Below are positions 50,863 through 57,675 of a stretch of 58,059 nt of DNA, piece after piece. Positions within the stretch are counted from its first letter, which is position 1. Every line of letters begins with the position of its first letter. Source of the DNA: Bradyrhizobium sp. Ec3.3 (GTDB lineage Bacteria; Pseudomonadota; Alphaproteobacteria; Rhizobiales; Xanthobacteraceae); assembly GCF_000472925.1 (NCBI RefSeq), contig NZ_AXAS01000057.1, positions 1 through 58,059 on the forward strand. The letters run 5' to 3'. The notes under the pieces are model-generated. The model saw only the letters and a program-made list of their open reading frames with translations, searched no databases and had not been told where the DNA came from. A program made the position numbers and the translations under genes.

Positions 50863-51870
50863 TCACCACTCCGGATAGCCGTAAGGGTCCATCATGTAGG
50901 GCGGGGGCATCCAGTGTTCTCGCGGCGGCCTGGGCCGCCGAGGTGCGGGTGCGGCTATGTGCTGGCGCGCAGCCGTGTCGTTCTCCTTCATCACGGTCCG
51001 AGCGGCGGGTTTCGCGGATGACGCAGCAAGCTGCGCTTGCAACGCCTGGACCTGCGCGGCGAGGCGCGCATTGTCCCCCGCATCTTTCTCCTGCGCCGTC
51101 TTGAGTTGTTGAATGGCGTCGGCCTGCTCGCGAAGCGTTTGCTCGTGACGGCTCTTCAGTTGCTCGAGCTTGTCGTTGATGTTCGCAAGCGACTGCGTGA
51201 TGGTCTTGAGCGATTGCGTAAGCTCGGCGGATGCCTGGTCGGGCGGTGTGGCGGCGGCCGGCGGAGCGCTTTCGGCTTGCTTTTGCGCTTCCTTGGTCGC
51301 TTGCTTTTCCGAGTCCTTGGGGACCGGCGGTGCCGGCATGGACGTCGGCTCATCGGCAGCAGCCAGCTGGACCGCTGGCGGCTGCGCCGGACCGCGAATC
51401 TCTGATACCTCCGGGGGCGGATTCGCGCCCGGCGGGGCCCATCGCGCCATGATCGCCTTGGCCTCGTCGCGATATTGCGAAGCGAAGGCAGCACCGAGGA
51501 CGCCTATCGCCAGTAACAGGCCAACGAAGGCGCGCAGCATGGGCCGGTCCGCTTTCAGGCCTTGAGGGCGAACCTTGCTCGGCGGCGGCGGCGCTTTGTC
51601 CGGAGGAGCGTCGGCTCGTTCCGCACCGGCGTCTACTAGCGGGGCTGGCGGGGGCGGGCTGTCGCCGCGTTCCAATCCGGAAACCAGTCGGTCCAGCCGT
51701 GCGAGTTCTTCATTGGCGCTCTTGATCCGTTCATAGGCCCGCGTCAGCTCGCCGTCGGCGCGCTGCGGGCCCTGCGGATTATCCGGCTTCGGCTCGTCCG
51801 GCTTGGGCTCGTCCGGCATGGGGTCGTCAGGCTTGGGGTCGTGCGACTCAGGCACCGATGCGCTCTCCAT
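50863..51870 (-). CDS. Pro-rich coiled-coil membrane protein (paralogue of the 33204-34148 gene)
   Basis: This is a 335-aa protein. The N-terminus is a short Asp/Pro/Lys repeat (KPDDPMPDEPKPDEPKPDNP), then a helix with Glu/Asp. One membrane segment lies around 130-150 (MLRAFVGLLLAIGVLGAAFA), followed by a Pro/Ala/Glu-rich linker and a long coiled coil (SLKTITQSLANINDKLEQLK to about 285). The tail is Pro/Tyr-rich (MPPPYMMDPYGYPEW). It shares order and coiled-coil sequence words with the gene at 33204-34148. A structural envelope role is plausible; no enzyme domain is seen. Confidence 0.75.
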   Translation of the reverse strand: MESASVPESHDPKPDDPMPDEPKPDEPKPDNPQGPQRADGELTRAYERIKSANEELARLDRLVSGLERGDSPPPPAPLVDAGAERADAPPDKAPPPPSKVRPQGLKADRPMLRAFVGLLLAIGVLGAAFASQYRDEAKAIMARWAPPGANPPPEVSEIRGPAQPPAVQLAAADEPTSMPAPPVPKDSEKQATKEAQKQAESAPPAAATPPDQASAELTQSLKTITQSLANINDKLEQLKSRHEQTLREQADAIQQLKTAQEKDAGDNARLAAQVQALQAQLAASSAKPAARTVMKENDTAARQHIAAPAPRRPRPPREHWMPPPYMMDPYGYPEW

Positions 51871-52026
51871 TCAGTCCGTTCGTCAACGGAATGAGTGCGG
51901 CAGTCCGAGATTGCTGAGGATAGTTCCCGCCGCCGTCGTGATCAAGACAACGCGAAGGTGTGGGAGAATTTATGGCGACCTCGGCACGCGGTGCGTTGTG
52001 CTATGGTATGGCGTGGAGGAAGTGCA

Positions 52027-52314
52027 ATGAGAGTCCTTACCGCGATACTCGCCCTGCTTCTTTCAAGTCCGGCCTCCGCCCAGGACTGCCAGACATGCTC
52101 GATGGCCGACGCCTGCATGAAGGAGTACCTCAAGGCGACGTCGGAGGCCCAAAGGGCCACCAAGCAAGCCATCCGGGACTGGAAGCAGAATCTGGACAGG
52201 AAGGCCTCCGCGGAATTGTCCAGCAGGGGCATAAGCGCACTGCAAGACACCATGGAGACGCAGGTTCGTTCGGAGCTGGAGCGCCTGAAGGATTGTTTGG
52301 CGAAGATCAGGTAG
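52027..52314 (+). CDS. Small secreted helical protein with cysteines (95 aa)
   Basis: The ATG at 52027 gives a signal peptide (MRVLTAILALLLSSPASA). The mature part begins QDCQTCSMADACMKEYLK, with three closely spaced cysteines and a fourth near the end (LKDCLAKIR). The rest is a long charged helix. It could be a small periplasmic disulfide protein or metal binder. The frame is open from 51895, but the signal peptide fixes the start. Confidence 0.7.
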   Translation: MRVLTAILALLLSSPASAQDCQTCSMADACMKEYLKATSEAQRATKQAIRDWKQNLDRKASAELSSRGISALQDTMETQVRSELERLKDCLAKIR

Positions 52315-52332
52315 GGAGCAAAGGAGGATGCG

Positions 52333-52629
52333 ATGAAATCGCTTTTGCTGCTCACGGCGAGCGGGCCGCTGCTCATTCTTACATCGCACGAGTCCCTGAA
52401 CGACCAGAGGCTCCTTGAGGTGCTCAGGAACAAGGGGATCGGCAAGTTCGTCGGCTTCGAGGTTCCCCTGGCGCTCGCGAGAGCGCGCTACGGCGGGCAC
52501 TTTCAGGCGGTCGAAAGCAATCTGCACGAGACCGATGATCTGAGGGTCCTCGACTTCAACGGCCAGCGGGTCTTTCAGCTGTTTCGGTTCGACGAACTGG
52601 GTTCGCCGGCCCTGATAGAACATTTGTGA
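52333..52629 (+). CDS. Conserved hypothetical cytosolic protein (98 aa)
   Basis: The ATG at 52333, with AAAGGAGG seven bases upstream, is a perfect ribosome-binding site arrangement. The protein reads MKSLLLLTASGPLLILTSHE, KGIGKFVGFEVPLALARARY and DDLRVLDFNGQRVFQLFRFD, with an alpha/beta look and no membrane helix long enough to count. It follows the secreted protein by 18 bases, so the two are likely an operon. Function unknown. Confidence 0.7.
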   Translation: MKSLLLLTASGPLLILTSHESLNDQRLLEVLRNKGIGKFVGFEVPLALARARYGGHFQAVESNLHETDDLRVLDFNGQRVFQLFRFDELGSPALIEHL

Positions 52630-52677
52630 TCCGGTTTTGTCTCGAAGCATCGATCGAGCCTGCCAGAGGAGCCTGCT

Positions 52678-52875
52678 ATGACATCCTATACCGTCGGGTT
52701 GAAGCTCGGGATGCGCGCCAAGGCGCTCACGATCGACGCCGAGGATGCATTGGTCGCGGCGCTGAAGATCAAGCTCGAGAACCCCGAGGCCCTCGTCACC
52801 TACGTTCGCAAGTCAAATCGGCGCGGCGATCGTCGCCACCCGCACGAAGCGCTGCGGGTCAAGAAAACCGGCTAG
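52678..52875 (+). CDS. Small basic hypothetical protein (65 aa)
   Basis: The ATG at 52678 follows GAGGAGCCTGCT. It reads MTSYTVGLKLGMRAKALTID, EDALVAALKIKLENPEALVT and a basic end with RRGDRRHPH. It looks like a compact domain with a positively charged C-terminus, perhaps nucleic-acid binding (inference). It is third in a plus-strand run with the two previous genes. Confidence 0.6.
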   Translation: MTSYTVGLKLGMRAKALTIDAEDALVAALKIKLENPEALVTYVRKSNRRGDRRHPHEALRVKKTG

Positions 52876-52909
52876 CCACGGCTGCAGGTCTGTAGGGTAG
52901 GCAAAGCTT

Positions 52910-52990
52910 GTAGGATGGGTTGAGCGGAAGCGATACCCATCATCTTCGCTGCGGCAATTGATGGGTTTCGCTGCGCTCTGCTCATCCTAC
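52910..52990. repeat. REP-like element (GTAGGATGGGTTGAGC type)
   Basis: Starts GTAGGATGGGTTGAGC, contains GATACCCATCATCTTCGC and GATGGGTTTCGCTGCGC, and ends CTCATCCTAC. Clear inverted ends. Confidence 0.9.
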
Positions 52991-53194
52991 GGGTTGCGAG
53001 CCGATCTACCCTCAGCAGACATTCTGCCGGAAAAGATTGATTGGGAGGGAATCCTTTACCATGGCTTCCAGTCCCGGTTGAACCAATGGAGGTTTAGGAA
53101 TTAAGGAAAAAATCTGCGGTATCTATGCCTGGATTTTACGGATGCGTCGGCTACGCCGTTCGACGTTGCCGCAGGTTACGGGAGCGTACGAGTC
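52991..53194. other. Intergenic upstream of the PilZ-XRE gene
   Basis: About 200 bases with AT-richer patches (GGAATTAAGGAAAAAATCTG near 53097) that probably hold the promoter of the next gene. No gene or repeat beyond the neighbouring REP element. Confidence 0.4.
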
Positions 53195-53743
53195 ATGAGC
53201 GAGTATCGTGCTGCAGTCAGACATCACACGCTGAGGACCGGCATCATCGAATTCGACAACGGCACCGGCCGCATCATCAACGTGCCCTGTACGATCCGCG
53301 ATGTTTCCGGCACCGGCGCCCGCCAGGCACTCAACAGCTCGCGATGGATCCCGGAGCAATTCACGTTGGTCTTCAGCAACGGACTGCGAAAGGACTGTCG
53401 GGTCGCGTGGCGCAAGGGGAGGCTGATCGGCAGCGCGTTCGTGGATGGATATGCGAGCCCGGACGAACAGGCCGTCATGATGACCGAGGAAGAGCAGTCC
53501 CGGCACAGGCGGCAGATTGGTGCGCGTGTCAGAAGTGCGCGCGAGACTCGCGGCTACACCGAAGTCCAGTTGGCGGAGCTCATCGGCGTCTCGCCCGGGT
53601 TTGTGTCACGTGCCGAGAATGGAGAGGTGGACATTCCTCTCTACCAGCTGATGCATATCGCCGATCTGCTGCAGGTCAGTCTCGACGGGCTTGTGGCAGG
53701 GCCGACGCCAAGCGGTTTGCCCGGGGAAGTCGACGCGGCGTAG
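53195..53743 (+). CDS. PilZ-XRE fusion regulator
   Basis: This is a 182-aa two-domain protein. Residues about 9-83 are PilZ-like: LRTGIIEFDNGTGRIINVPC, then TIRDVSGTGAR with the D-x-S-x-x-G signature, and CRVAWRKGRLIGSAFVDG. Residues about 107-166 are an XRE helix-turn-helix (IGARVRSARETRGYTEVQLA, ELIGVSPGFVSRAENGEVDI, LYQLMHIADLLQVSLDGLV). The N-terminal RxxxR arginine pair for cyclic di-GMP is not obvious, so it may bind another signal. Such a fusion would link second-messenger sensing directly to DNA. Confidence 0.85.
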   Translation: MSEYRAAVRHHTLRTGIIEFDNGTGRIINVPCTIRDVSGTGARQALNSSRWIPEQFTLVFSNGLRKDCRVAWRKGRLIGSAFVDGYASPDEQAVMMTEEEQSRHRRQIGARVRSARETRGYTEVQLAELIGVSPGFVSRAENGEVDIPLYQLMHIADLLQVSLDGLVAGPTPSGLPGEVDAA

Positions 53744-53758
53744 TGGGGGCAGCAAAGC

Positions 53759-53846
53759 TCGCAGGATGGGTCGAGCGAAGCGATACCCATCATCTTCGCC
53801 GCGGCAACTGATGGGTATCGCTTCCGCCTTTGCTCTTCGAGCTACG
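53759..53846. repeat. REP-like element adjoining the 160-bp repeat copy A
   Basis: From TCGCAGGATGGGTCGAGC, through GATACCCATCATCTTCGCCG and GATGGGTATCGCTTCCGCC, to CGAGCTACG, where the 160-bp element begins. Same family as the others but with the right end replaced. Confidence 0.8.
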
Positions 53847-54002
53847 TCGGACAAGTCGCTCCACCATCACTGTGGGCGAGCTCACTCAAAGCCTCGGCAG
53901 GACAATAGAACGTTAAGACTTGGCGGCGGCTGATTTGCGCGATTCCGATTCGTTCCTTGAGAACGAAGCAGAGTCAGATGCAGAACAAGATTTCCTGCAT
54001 GG
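53842..54002 (-). repeat. 160-bp structured repeat, copy A
   Basis: It is about 90% identical to 56962-57116. It begins GGACAAGTCGCTCCACCATC on the plus strand and contains CGTTAAGACTTG and TGATTTGCGCGATTCCGATT. An imperfect hairpin CGATTCGTTC-CTTGA-GAACGAAGCAG follows, and a second one ATGCAG...CTGCAT ends it. On the minus strand it starts 3 bases after the lytic transglycosylase stop. Compared with copy B a one-base difference breaks the short reading frame here. Confidence 0.85.
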
Positions 54003-54005
54003 GTC

Positions 54006-54794
54006 CTAATTGCCGTCATCCGCCGCAAGGCGCAGGAATTGCCGCTTCATCGCGTTGACCCTGGAGACATAGCCCGCAACGAGATGATCGCCGCAGCGCT
54101 CGCCGGCCATCATCTGAAAGTGACGGCGTGCGTAGGCTAGCGCCGGACCTGCGCCGCAGAGATGGATCAGCGCGGCGAGATCCTGCTTCTGCTGCGCGCT
54201 TGCCTTCACATCGCCCGCCAGCGCAAGAACCGCCGCTACATTGCGGTCCAGATACACCGATGCCAGCTCGATGGCGTGGCTCGGGATTGCGCGGATATAG
54301 AAGCCGGTAGACCCGCAGCCGCTATCGGTGACCGCGTTGCCACGGACACAGAACCTGATAGCCTCGGCATAGGCCGGATTGGTCATCTGGTAGAGGCCGA
54401 CGGCGCTGGAGGCGGGCTGGTAAAGCGCGAGGGGATTGAGGCTCAATCGCCAGCGCCAGTAGGTGCGCGCGACCGGATTGCCTGAACTCTCGACCTGCGC
54501 CAGCGCGGCCAGCAATTCGGGCGTGATCGTATCGGTGGAATGCTTGCGGAAGAGCGGCCCGTATTGTCGCCACGTCTCGGCCGGCTCCTTGTCGAGGGAG
54601 TTGCCGACAAGGAAGAACAGCTCGGTCGGCTTGCGGACCACGTGATAGACGATGTTCGTCAACGCCAGGACCGCAAGCAGGATCGCTGCGACACAAGCAA
54701 TACGAACCGCTCGCGGCGCTCGCGCGAGCTTGCGTCGCGCCCACAGAGCGCCGCGCCGAAAGCTGCGAAGGCGGCTCTTGCGTTTTCTTGACAT
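54006..54794 (-). CDS. Membrane-anchored lytic transglycosylase (SLT-like)
   Basis: This is a 262-aa protein from ATG 54792-54794. A strongly basic N-terminus (MSRKRKSRLRSFRRG) precedes one membrane helix (RIACVAAILLAVLALTNIVY). The periplasmic part has the SLT catalytic pattern ALAQVESSGNPVART with the catalytic Glu, then SSAVGLYQMTNPAYAEA (the GLxQ motif) and later cysteines. It cleaves peptidoglycan glycan strands. Its stop abuts repeat copy A. Confidence 0.78.
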   Translation of the reverse strand: MSRKRKSRLRSFRRGALWARRKLARAPRAVRIACVAAILLAVLALTNIVYHVVRKPTELFFLVGNSLDKEPAETWRQYGPLFRKHSTDTITPELLAALAQVESSGNPVARTYWRWRLSLNPLALYQPASSAVGLYQMTNPAYAEAIRFCVRGNAVTDSGCGSTGFYIRAIPSHAIELASVYLDRNVAAVLALAGDVKASAQQKQDLAALIHLCGAGPALAYARRHFQMMAGERCGDHLVAGYVSRVNAMKRQFLRLAADDGN

Positions 54795-54811
54795 GCGTCT
54801 CGCGGGAGCAC

Positions 54812-54885
54812 GTAGGATGGGTTGAGCCCTTGCGAAACCCGGACCTGACCGAGTTTGATGGGCGTTGCTTCGCTCTACCATCCCA
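54812..54885. repeat. REP-like element (diverged)
   Basis: Starts CGTAGGATGGGTTGAGCCC, has GAGTTTGATGGGCGTTGC, ends TCTACCATCCCATGGGC. It belongs to the GTAGGATGGGTTGAGC family with decayed right end. It lies 18 bases upstream of the lytic transglycosylase start. Confidence 0.7.
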
Positions 54886-55228
54886 TGGGCTTGCTTGAAA
54901 ATGTAGCTACAAGTGTGAAATGGCGCACAGACGGAAGCCGATCCGTCTGGTTGTGTCACGTGAATGTTGGCCCCTGCCTCCGGCGCAGGCCGTGAGAGGG
55001 GCATGCGGCAATCTCAGGAGCCTCGTCATGCGCGTCCAGAAGCTCACGGCCATGCTTTGCAGCTTTCGCATTGAGTTCACCTTGAGCGGGTGTACCGAGA
55101 GGTTTCGCGTGCGCTGAACAACGCGCACAGGGATTTTCTGGAGGCCCCGCCGGTGACGGACGGGGCCTTTTCCATTTGTGTCTGCTCACGTCTGGCCGGC
55201 GGCGCCTTCGCGATGAAGGACCGGGGTC
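54886..55228 (+). ncRNA. Gene-free stretch with terminator; possible small RNA
   Basis: No convincing protein frame: a 65-codon plus frame (54920-55117) has Arg/Cys-rich filler and a weak start, and an inner 29-codon frame at 55027-55117 (MRVQKLTAMLCSFRIEFTLS...) has no clear ribosome-binding site. An intrinsic terminator follows at 55142. The combination suggests a short non-coding transcript or a leader, but no conserved RNA family was recognised. Confidence 0.3.
55142..55174 (+). terminator. Rho-independent terminator
   Basis: AGGCCCCG and CGGGGCCT pair around an 11-base loop, then TTTCCATTT. It ends whatever is transcribed from the preceding gene-free stretch. Confidence 0.75.
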
Positions 55229-55432
55229 ATGTGGGAGTATTTTGGACCCGATTTCGCGTTTGACGTGGTGAAGGGAGTGGTCGCCGGAATAGCCTCGATG
55301 GCCTTTCAGGTCGTCGCTCCGCGGACCTTCCGTGCCGCGAAGCAGTTTCGCGCGCGCTGGGTTGCGAGGAAAGCTGCGAGGCGAGCGGCAAGGCGGGCAC
55401 GCCGCGACGCGACGGCGATCGATGGGCGGTGA
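55229..55432 (+). CDS. Small protein with Arg/Ala-rich C-terminus (67 aa)
   Basis: The ATG at 55229 (AAGGACC upstream) opens MWEYFGPDFAFDVVKGVVAG, a moderately hydrophobic segment IASMAFQVVAP, and a very basic tail (RKAARRAARRARRDA). It could be a membrane-peripheral or nucleic-acid-binding peptide. No family known. Confidence 0.5.
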   Translation: MWEYFGPDFAFDVVKGVVAGIASMAFQVVAPRTFRAAKQFRARWVARKAARRAARRARRDATAIDGR

Positions 55433-55457
55433 GAAGAGAATAGCTCGGATGGACTTC

Positions 55458-55571
55458 GTAGGGCGGGTTAGCCGAAGGCGTAACCCACCCTTCTGTCGTC
55501 GTGGAAACGAAAGAGGTGGGTTACGCCGAGCGAAATGCGCTTCGCGCAGTCGCAAGGCTAACCCACCCTAC
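55458..55571. repeat. REP-like element (GGCGGGTTAGCC type)
   Basis: GTAGGGCGGGTTAGCCGAAG, then GGTGGGTTACGCCGAGCG and a right end GCTAACCCACCCTAC. It is a related family with TTAGCC in place of TTGAGC. The tail CGCTTCGCGCAGTCGCAAGG is shared with 56920-56958. Confidence 0.85.
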
Positions 55572-55731
55572 GCGCTGCGCTGGTTGAAATGCTACACACC
55601 GCAGCCGTCCCGGCACACCACCGGGCGGTTTCTTTTTTGTGCCGACGTGAACTGCTTCACACTGATTTTTCGGACCGGTCCTAAAATCAGCGGCGCGCAA
55701 TGAAGCGCTTCTCGAATGTGGGAATTTGATC

Positions 55732-56013
55732 ATGGCTATTGCACAACATTCAGCAATGCCGTCCCTAGTTCGTAGCTACGACGGCTTGATAATTCTTGGT
55801 TACGCGGCATTTGCCGCTATCGCGCTCGTCGCGATCTACTTCGCTGCGGGCGGCCCAAGCTTCAATGCCGCTGCTCTTTCAATGATGGATGTAATGCCAC
55901 TAATGCGGTGGACTCTCGGCTGCTCGCTTCTGATTGCTGTCGGGGTCTGGCTGTCGGTTGGGCCGCCAGTGGCGGATGCGAGCAGCGCATACATCGCCGT
56001 TGCCAGACGCTGA
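55732..56013 (+). CDS. Small membrane protein (93 aa)
   Basis: This is a 93-aa protein from the ATG at 55732. Two hydrophobic segments are visible: LIILGYAAFAAIALVAIYFA and LMRWTLGCSLLIAVGVWLSV, linked by a short loop. No known family. GGGAATTTGATC gives a weak ribosome-binding site. It is bounded by repeats. Confidence 0.6.
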   Translation: MAIAQHSAMPSLVRSYDGLIILGYAAFAAIALVAIYFAAGGPSFNAAALSMMDVMPLMRWTLGCSLLIAVGVWLSVGPPVADASSAYIAVARR

Positions 56014-56056
56014 GCGCGCGCGGCAACCCGTTGGCTAACCACCGTGTGGCTCCGTC

Positions 56057-56227
56057 ATGTCCGACCGAGTGGAAAGATACTTGAAAATGGCAGAGGAATG
56101 CCGGCGGCGCGCAGCGGAAGTGCGCAATTCGGCGGATGAGCAAGCTTGGCTTGCACTAGCCGACGAATGGTCAAAGCTTGCGCAACGGAACTGCGACGAC
56201 GCTAGCGGCCATGCTGCATCCGACTGA
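56057..56227 (+). CDS. Short conserved helical protein (56 aa)
   Basis: It is translated from ATG 56057: MSDRVERYLKMAEECRRRAA, EVRNSADEQAWLALADEWSK, LAQRNCDDASGHAASD. This pattern (YLxMAEECRxRA...ADEWxxLA) is a very common short rhizobial protein family of unknown function. Its 3' end overlaps the antisense gene at 56202-56375 by 26 bases. Confidence 0.7.
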   Translation: MSDRVERYLKMAEECRRRAAEVRNSADEQAWLALADEWSKLAQRNCDDASGHAASD

Positions 56228-56375
56228 CTGCAACAAGAAGATCGGGACGTTCGAGCACTTCGACGAGTTGATCGAGGATTACGCGTTCGTTGGTGCGTGG
56301 TAGGGGCTTGAGATACTCTTCCAGAATACGTTGCGCCTCCCCGAGGGCTTTGGCAGCTAGCTCTTCGTCACGCAT
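56202..56375 (-). CDS. Short conserved helical protein (57 aa)
   Basis: The ATG 56373-56375 has GGAGCG eight bases upstream. It reads MRDEELAAKALGEAQRILEE, YLKPLPRTNERVILDQLVEV, then LERPDLLVAVSRM. It is a compact helical protein of a type repeatedly seen in Bradyrhizobium; function unknown. It is convergent and overlapping with the previous gene. The frame continues to 56432 but without a better start. Confidence 0.65.
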   Translation of the reverse strand: MRDEELAAKALGEAQRILEEYLKPLPRTNERVILDQLVEVLERPDLLVAVSRMQHGR

Positions 56376-56459
56376 GAAATCGCTCCGTTGCGATTGATGC
56401 CCTTTAATAAGTATTCGTGCATTTGGTTCCACAGACTTTCGACGATGCTCGCCGGAACG

Positions 56460-56552
56460 TCAGGGCGATTGCTAAGTTAGACCGATGCCCTTCCCCAAGG
56501 GCGGTACGGCCCCAGCTCACCCCCAAAGCCCCCCAGAGCTGGGGCCTTTTTT
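56460..56552 (+). ncRNA. Candidate small RNA with double hairpin
   Basis: GCCCTTCCCCAAGGGC (56487-56502) is a perfect short hairpin. It is followed immediately by a strong terminator, GGCCCCAGCT (56508-56517) pairing with AGCTGGGGCC (56537-56546), then TTTTTT. No protein-coding gene on this strand lies near enough to need it, so it may be the 3' end of a small RNA. The 5' end is not defined. Confidence 0.4.
56508..56552 (+). terminator. Strong rho-independent terminator
   Basis: GGCCCCAGCT/AGCTGGGGCC forms a 10-bp GC-rich stem around a C-rich loop with six T residues after it. Confidence 0.9.
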
Positions 56553-56568
56553 GCGTGCTGCACCGCTA

Positions 56569-56830
56569 GCGCTTGCTTCGCTGCTTGATCCCCGCCGGCA
56601 CATACGCCTTCGGCGGCCACTTACGGAACTGCACGCCGGTTTCGGTGAAGACGATTCCGGCGTTGCTAAGCTCATTCATCAAGACAAACAACGTGCCTTC
56701 GTGCGGCTCGCGCTAAACGTGCGACGACGAAACGTCAAACGCCCGTGCCGTTGCCGAAGCGGTTGTTGGCTCATTTGCGGAGATGGTCGCGGCTGGGAAT
56801 ATCGAAGAGCCATTTCGTGGAGTGGAACGG
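56569..56830 (-). pseudogene. Short reading frame, possible gene remnant
   Basis: The minus strand ends at TAG 56569 with MNELSNAGIVFTETGVQFRK and WPPKAYVPAGIKQRSKR. Upstream the same frame is protein-like (REPHEGTLFVL) up to a TAG at about 56715, and beyond it reads TTASATARAFDVSSSHV, which vaguely resembles a helix-turn-helix. A single stop could therefore split a once longer DNA-binding protein. The family is not recognised and this could be chance. Confidence 0.3.
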
Positions 56831-56837
56831 CAAGTTC

Positions 56838-56958
56838 GTAGGATGGGTTGAGCTCTTGCGAAACCCATCATCTTCGCCGCGGTGATTGATGGGTTTCGCT
56901 GCGCTCTACCCATCCTACGAGCTGCGCTTCGCGCAGTCGCAAGGCTAACCTACCCTAC
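56838..56958. repeat. Composite REP-like element
   Basis: A GTAGGATGGGTTGAGC element (56838-56918, ending CCCATCCTAC) is fused to the right half of a TTAGCC-type element (GCTGCGCTTCGCGCAGTCGC and AAGGCTAACCTACCCTAC to 56958). It adjoins the 160-bp repeat copy B. Confidence 0.8.
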
Positions 56959-56961
56959 GTT

Positions 56962-57116
56962 CTACGGTGGACAAGTCGCTCCACCATCACCGTGGGCAAG
57001 CCCAAAGCCTCAGTAAGAAATAGAACGTTAAGACTTGCCGTCGGCTGATTTGCGCGATTCCGATTCGTTCTTTGAGAACGAAGCAGAGTCAGATGCAGAA
57101 CAAATTTCCTGCATGG
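56962..57116 (-). repeat. 160-bp structured repeat, copy B, with intact 28-aa reading frame
   Basis: It is nearly identical to 53842-54002. On the minus strand it carries ATG 57112-57114 to TAA 57028-57030, giving MQEIC, then SASDSASFSKNESESRKSAD, then GKS. It is Ser-rich and acidic/basic. No convincing ribosome-binding site lies upstream. The hairpins at GATTCGTTC/GAACGAAGC and ATGCAG/CTGCAT are kept in both copies, so RNA structure may matter more than coding. Confidence 0.8.
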
Positions 57117-57118
57117 CT

Positions 57119-57205
57119 CGCAGGGTGGGTTAGCCGAAGGCGTAACCCACCACTTCTCTCAGCGCACCGAAAGCAAAGAGGTGGGTTACGCTTCCGCCCG
57201 CCTTA
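57119..57205. repeat. REP-like element (GGTGGGTTAGCC type)
   Basis: CGCAGGGTGGGTTAGCCGAA, AGGCGTAACCCACCACTTC, then AGAGGTGGGTTACGCTTCCG. It is the TTAGCC family without a complete right end. Confidence 0.75.
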
Positions 57206-57364
57206 CGCTCGTTGAGCTTCGATCGACCCATGCTATCGGCTGCAAGATCGTGAAGATGCCTTGTCAGTTGCGCGGGTACCCGCGTGCGGTGCGAGGTCCG
57301 TCGGTTAATACATTGGTCATTCCTTTGCAGTCATTTTCACGGCCTCATTCAACAGGGAGGCACC
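57206..57364. other. Leader of the GapR gene
   Basis: About 160 bases between a REP element and the GapR start. The end, CAACAGGGAGGCACC, is a strong ribosome-binding site. TTGCAG...CATTCC-type promoter elements are not clear. Confidence 0.35.
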
Positions 57365-57634
57365 ATGTCTGACGTCACCATTCCCGGCGGAAAAATTCGT
57401 TCGTTCGTCGAGCGGATCGAGAATCTGGATACCGAATTGCAGGAGTTGAACGAGCAGAAGAAGGAAGTGTTTTCGGAAGCCAAGGCCGAGGGTTTCGATG
57501 TGAAGATCCTCAAGGAGATCATCAAGCTGCGGAAGCAGGACGAGGACGAGCGTGACGAGCGAGAAACCCTGCTTGATCTCTACATGAGAGCGATGGAGAC
57601 GGCGGCGCCGGAACAGGCCGCCAAGGCAGCCTGA
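57365..57634 (+). CDS. GapR family (DUF2312) DNA-binding protein
   Basis: This is an 89-aa nucleoid-type protein. It is almost wholly coiled-coil (SFVERIENLDTELQELNEQK, KEVFSEAKAEGFDVKILKEI, IKLRKQDEDERDERETLLDL), the GapR/DUF2312 signature. In Caulobacter GapR tetramers clamp overtwisted DNA ahead of replication forks and assist topoisomerases. GGGAGGCACC immediately upstream fixes the ATG at 57365. Confidence 0.93.
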   Translation: MSDVTIPGGKIRSFVERIENLDTELQELNEQKKEVFSEAKAEGFDVKILKEIIKLRKQDEDERDERETLLDLYMRAMETAAPEQAAKAA

Positions 57635-57675
57635 TGGCAGCCTGATTCAATTCGAGCGACTCCAAACAGCGGCGC

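Noticed and set aside
52333..52875. Toxin-antitoxin pair from two small adjacent genes
   Set aside because: The genes are 48 bases apart, match no toxin or antitoxin family I recognise, and neither has a clear DNA-binding domain.
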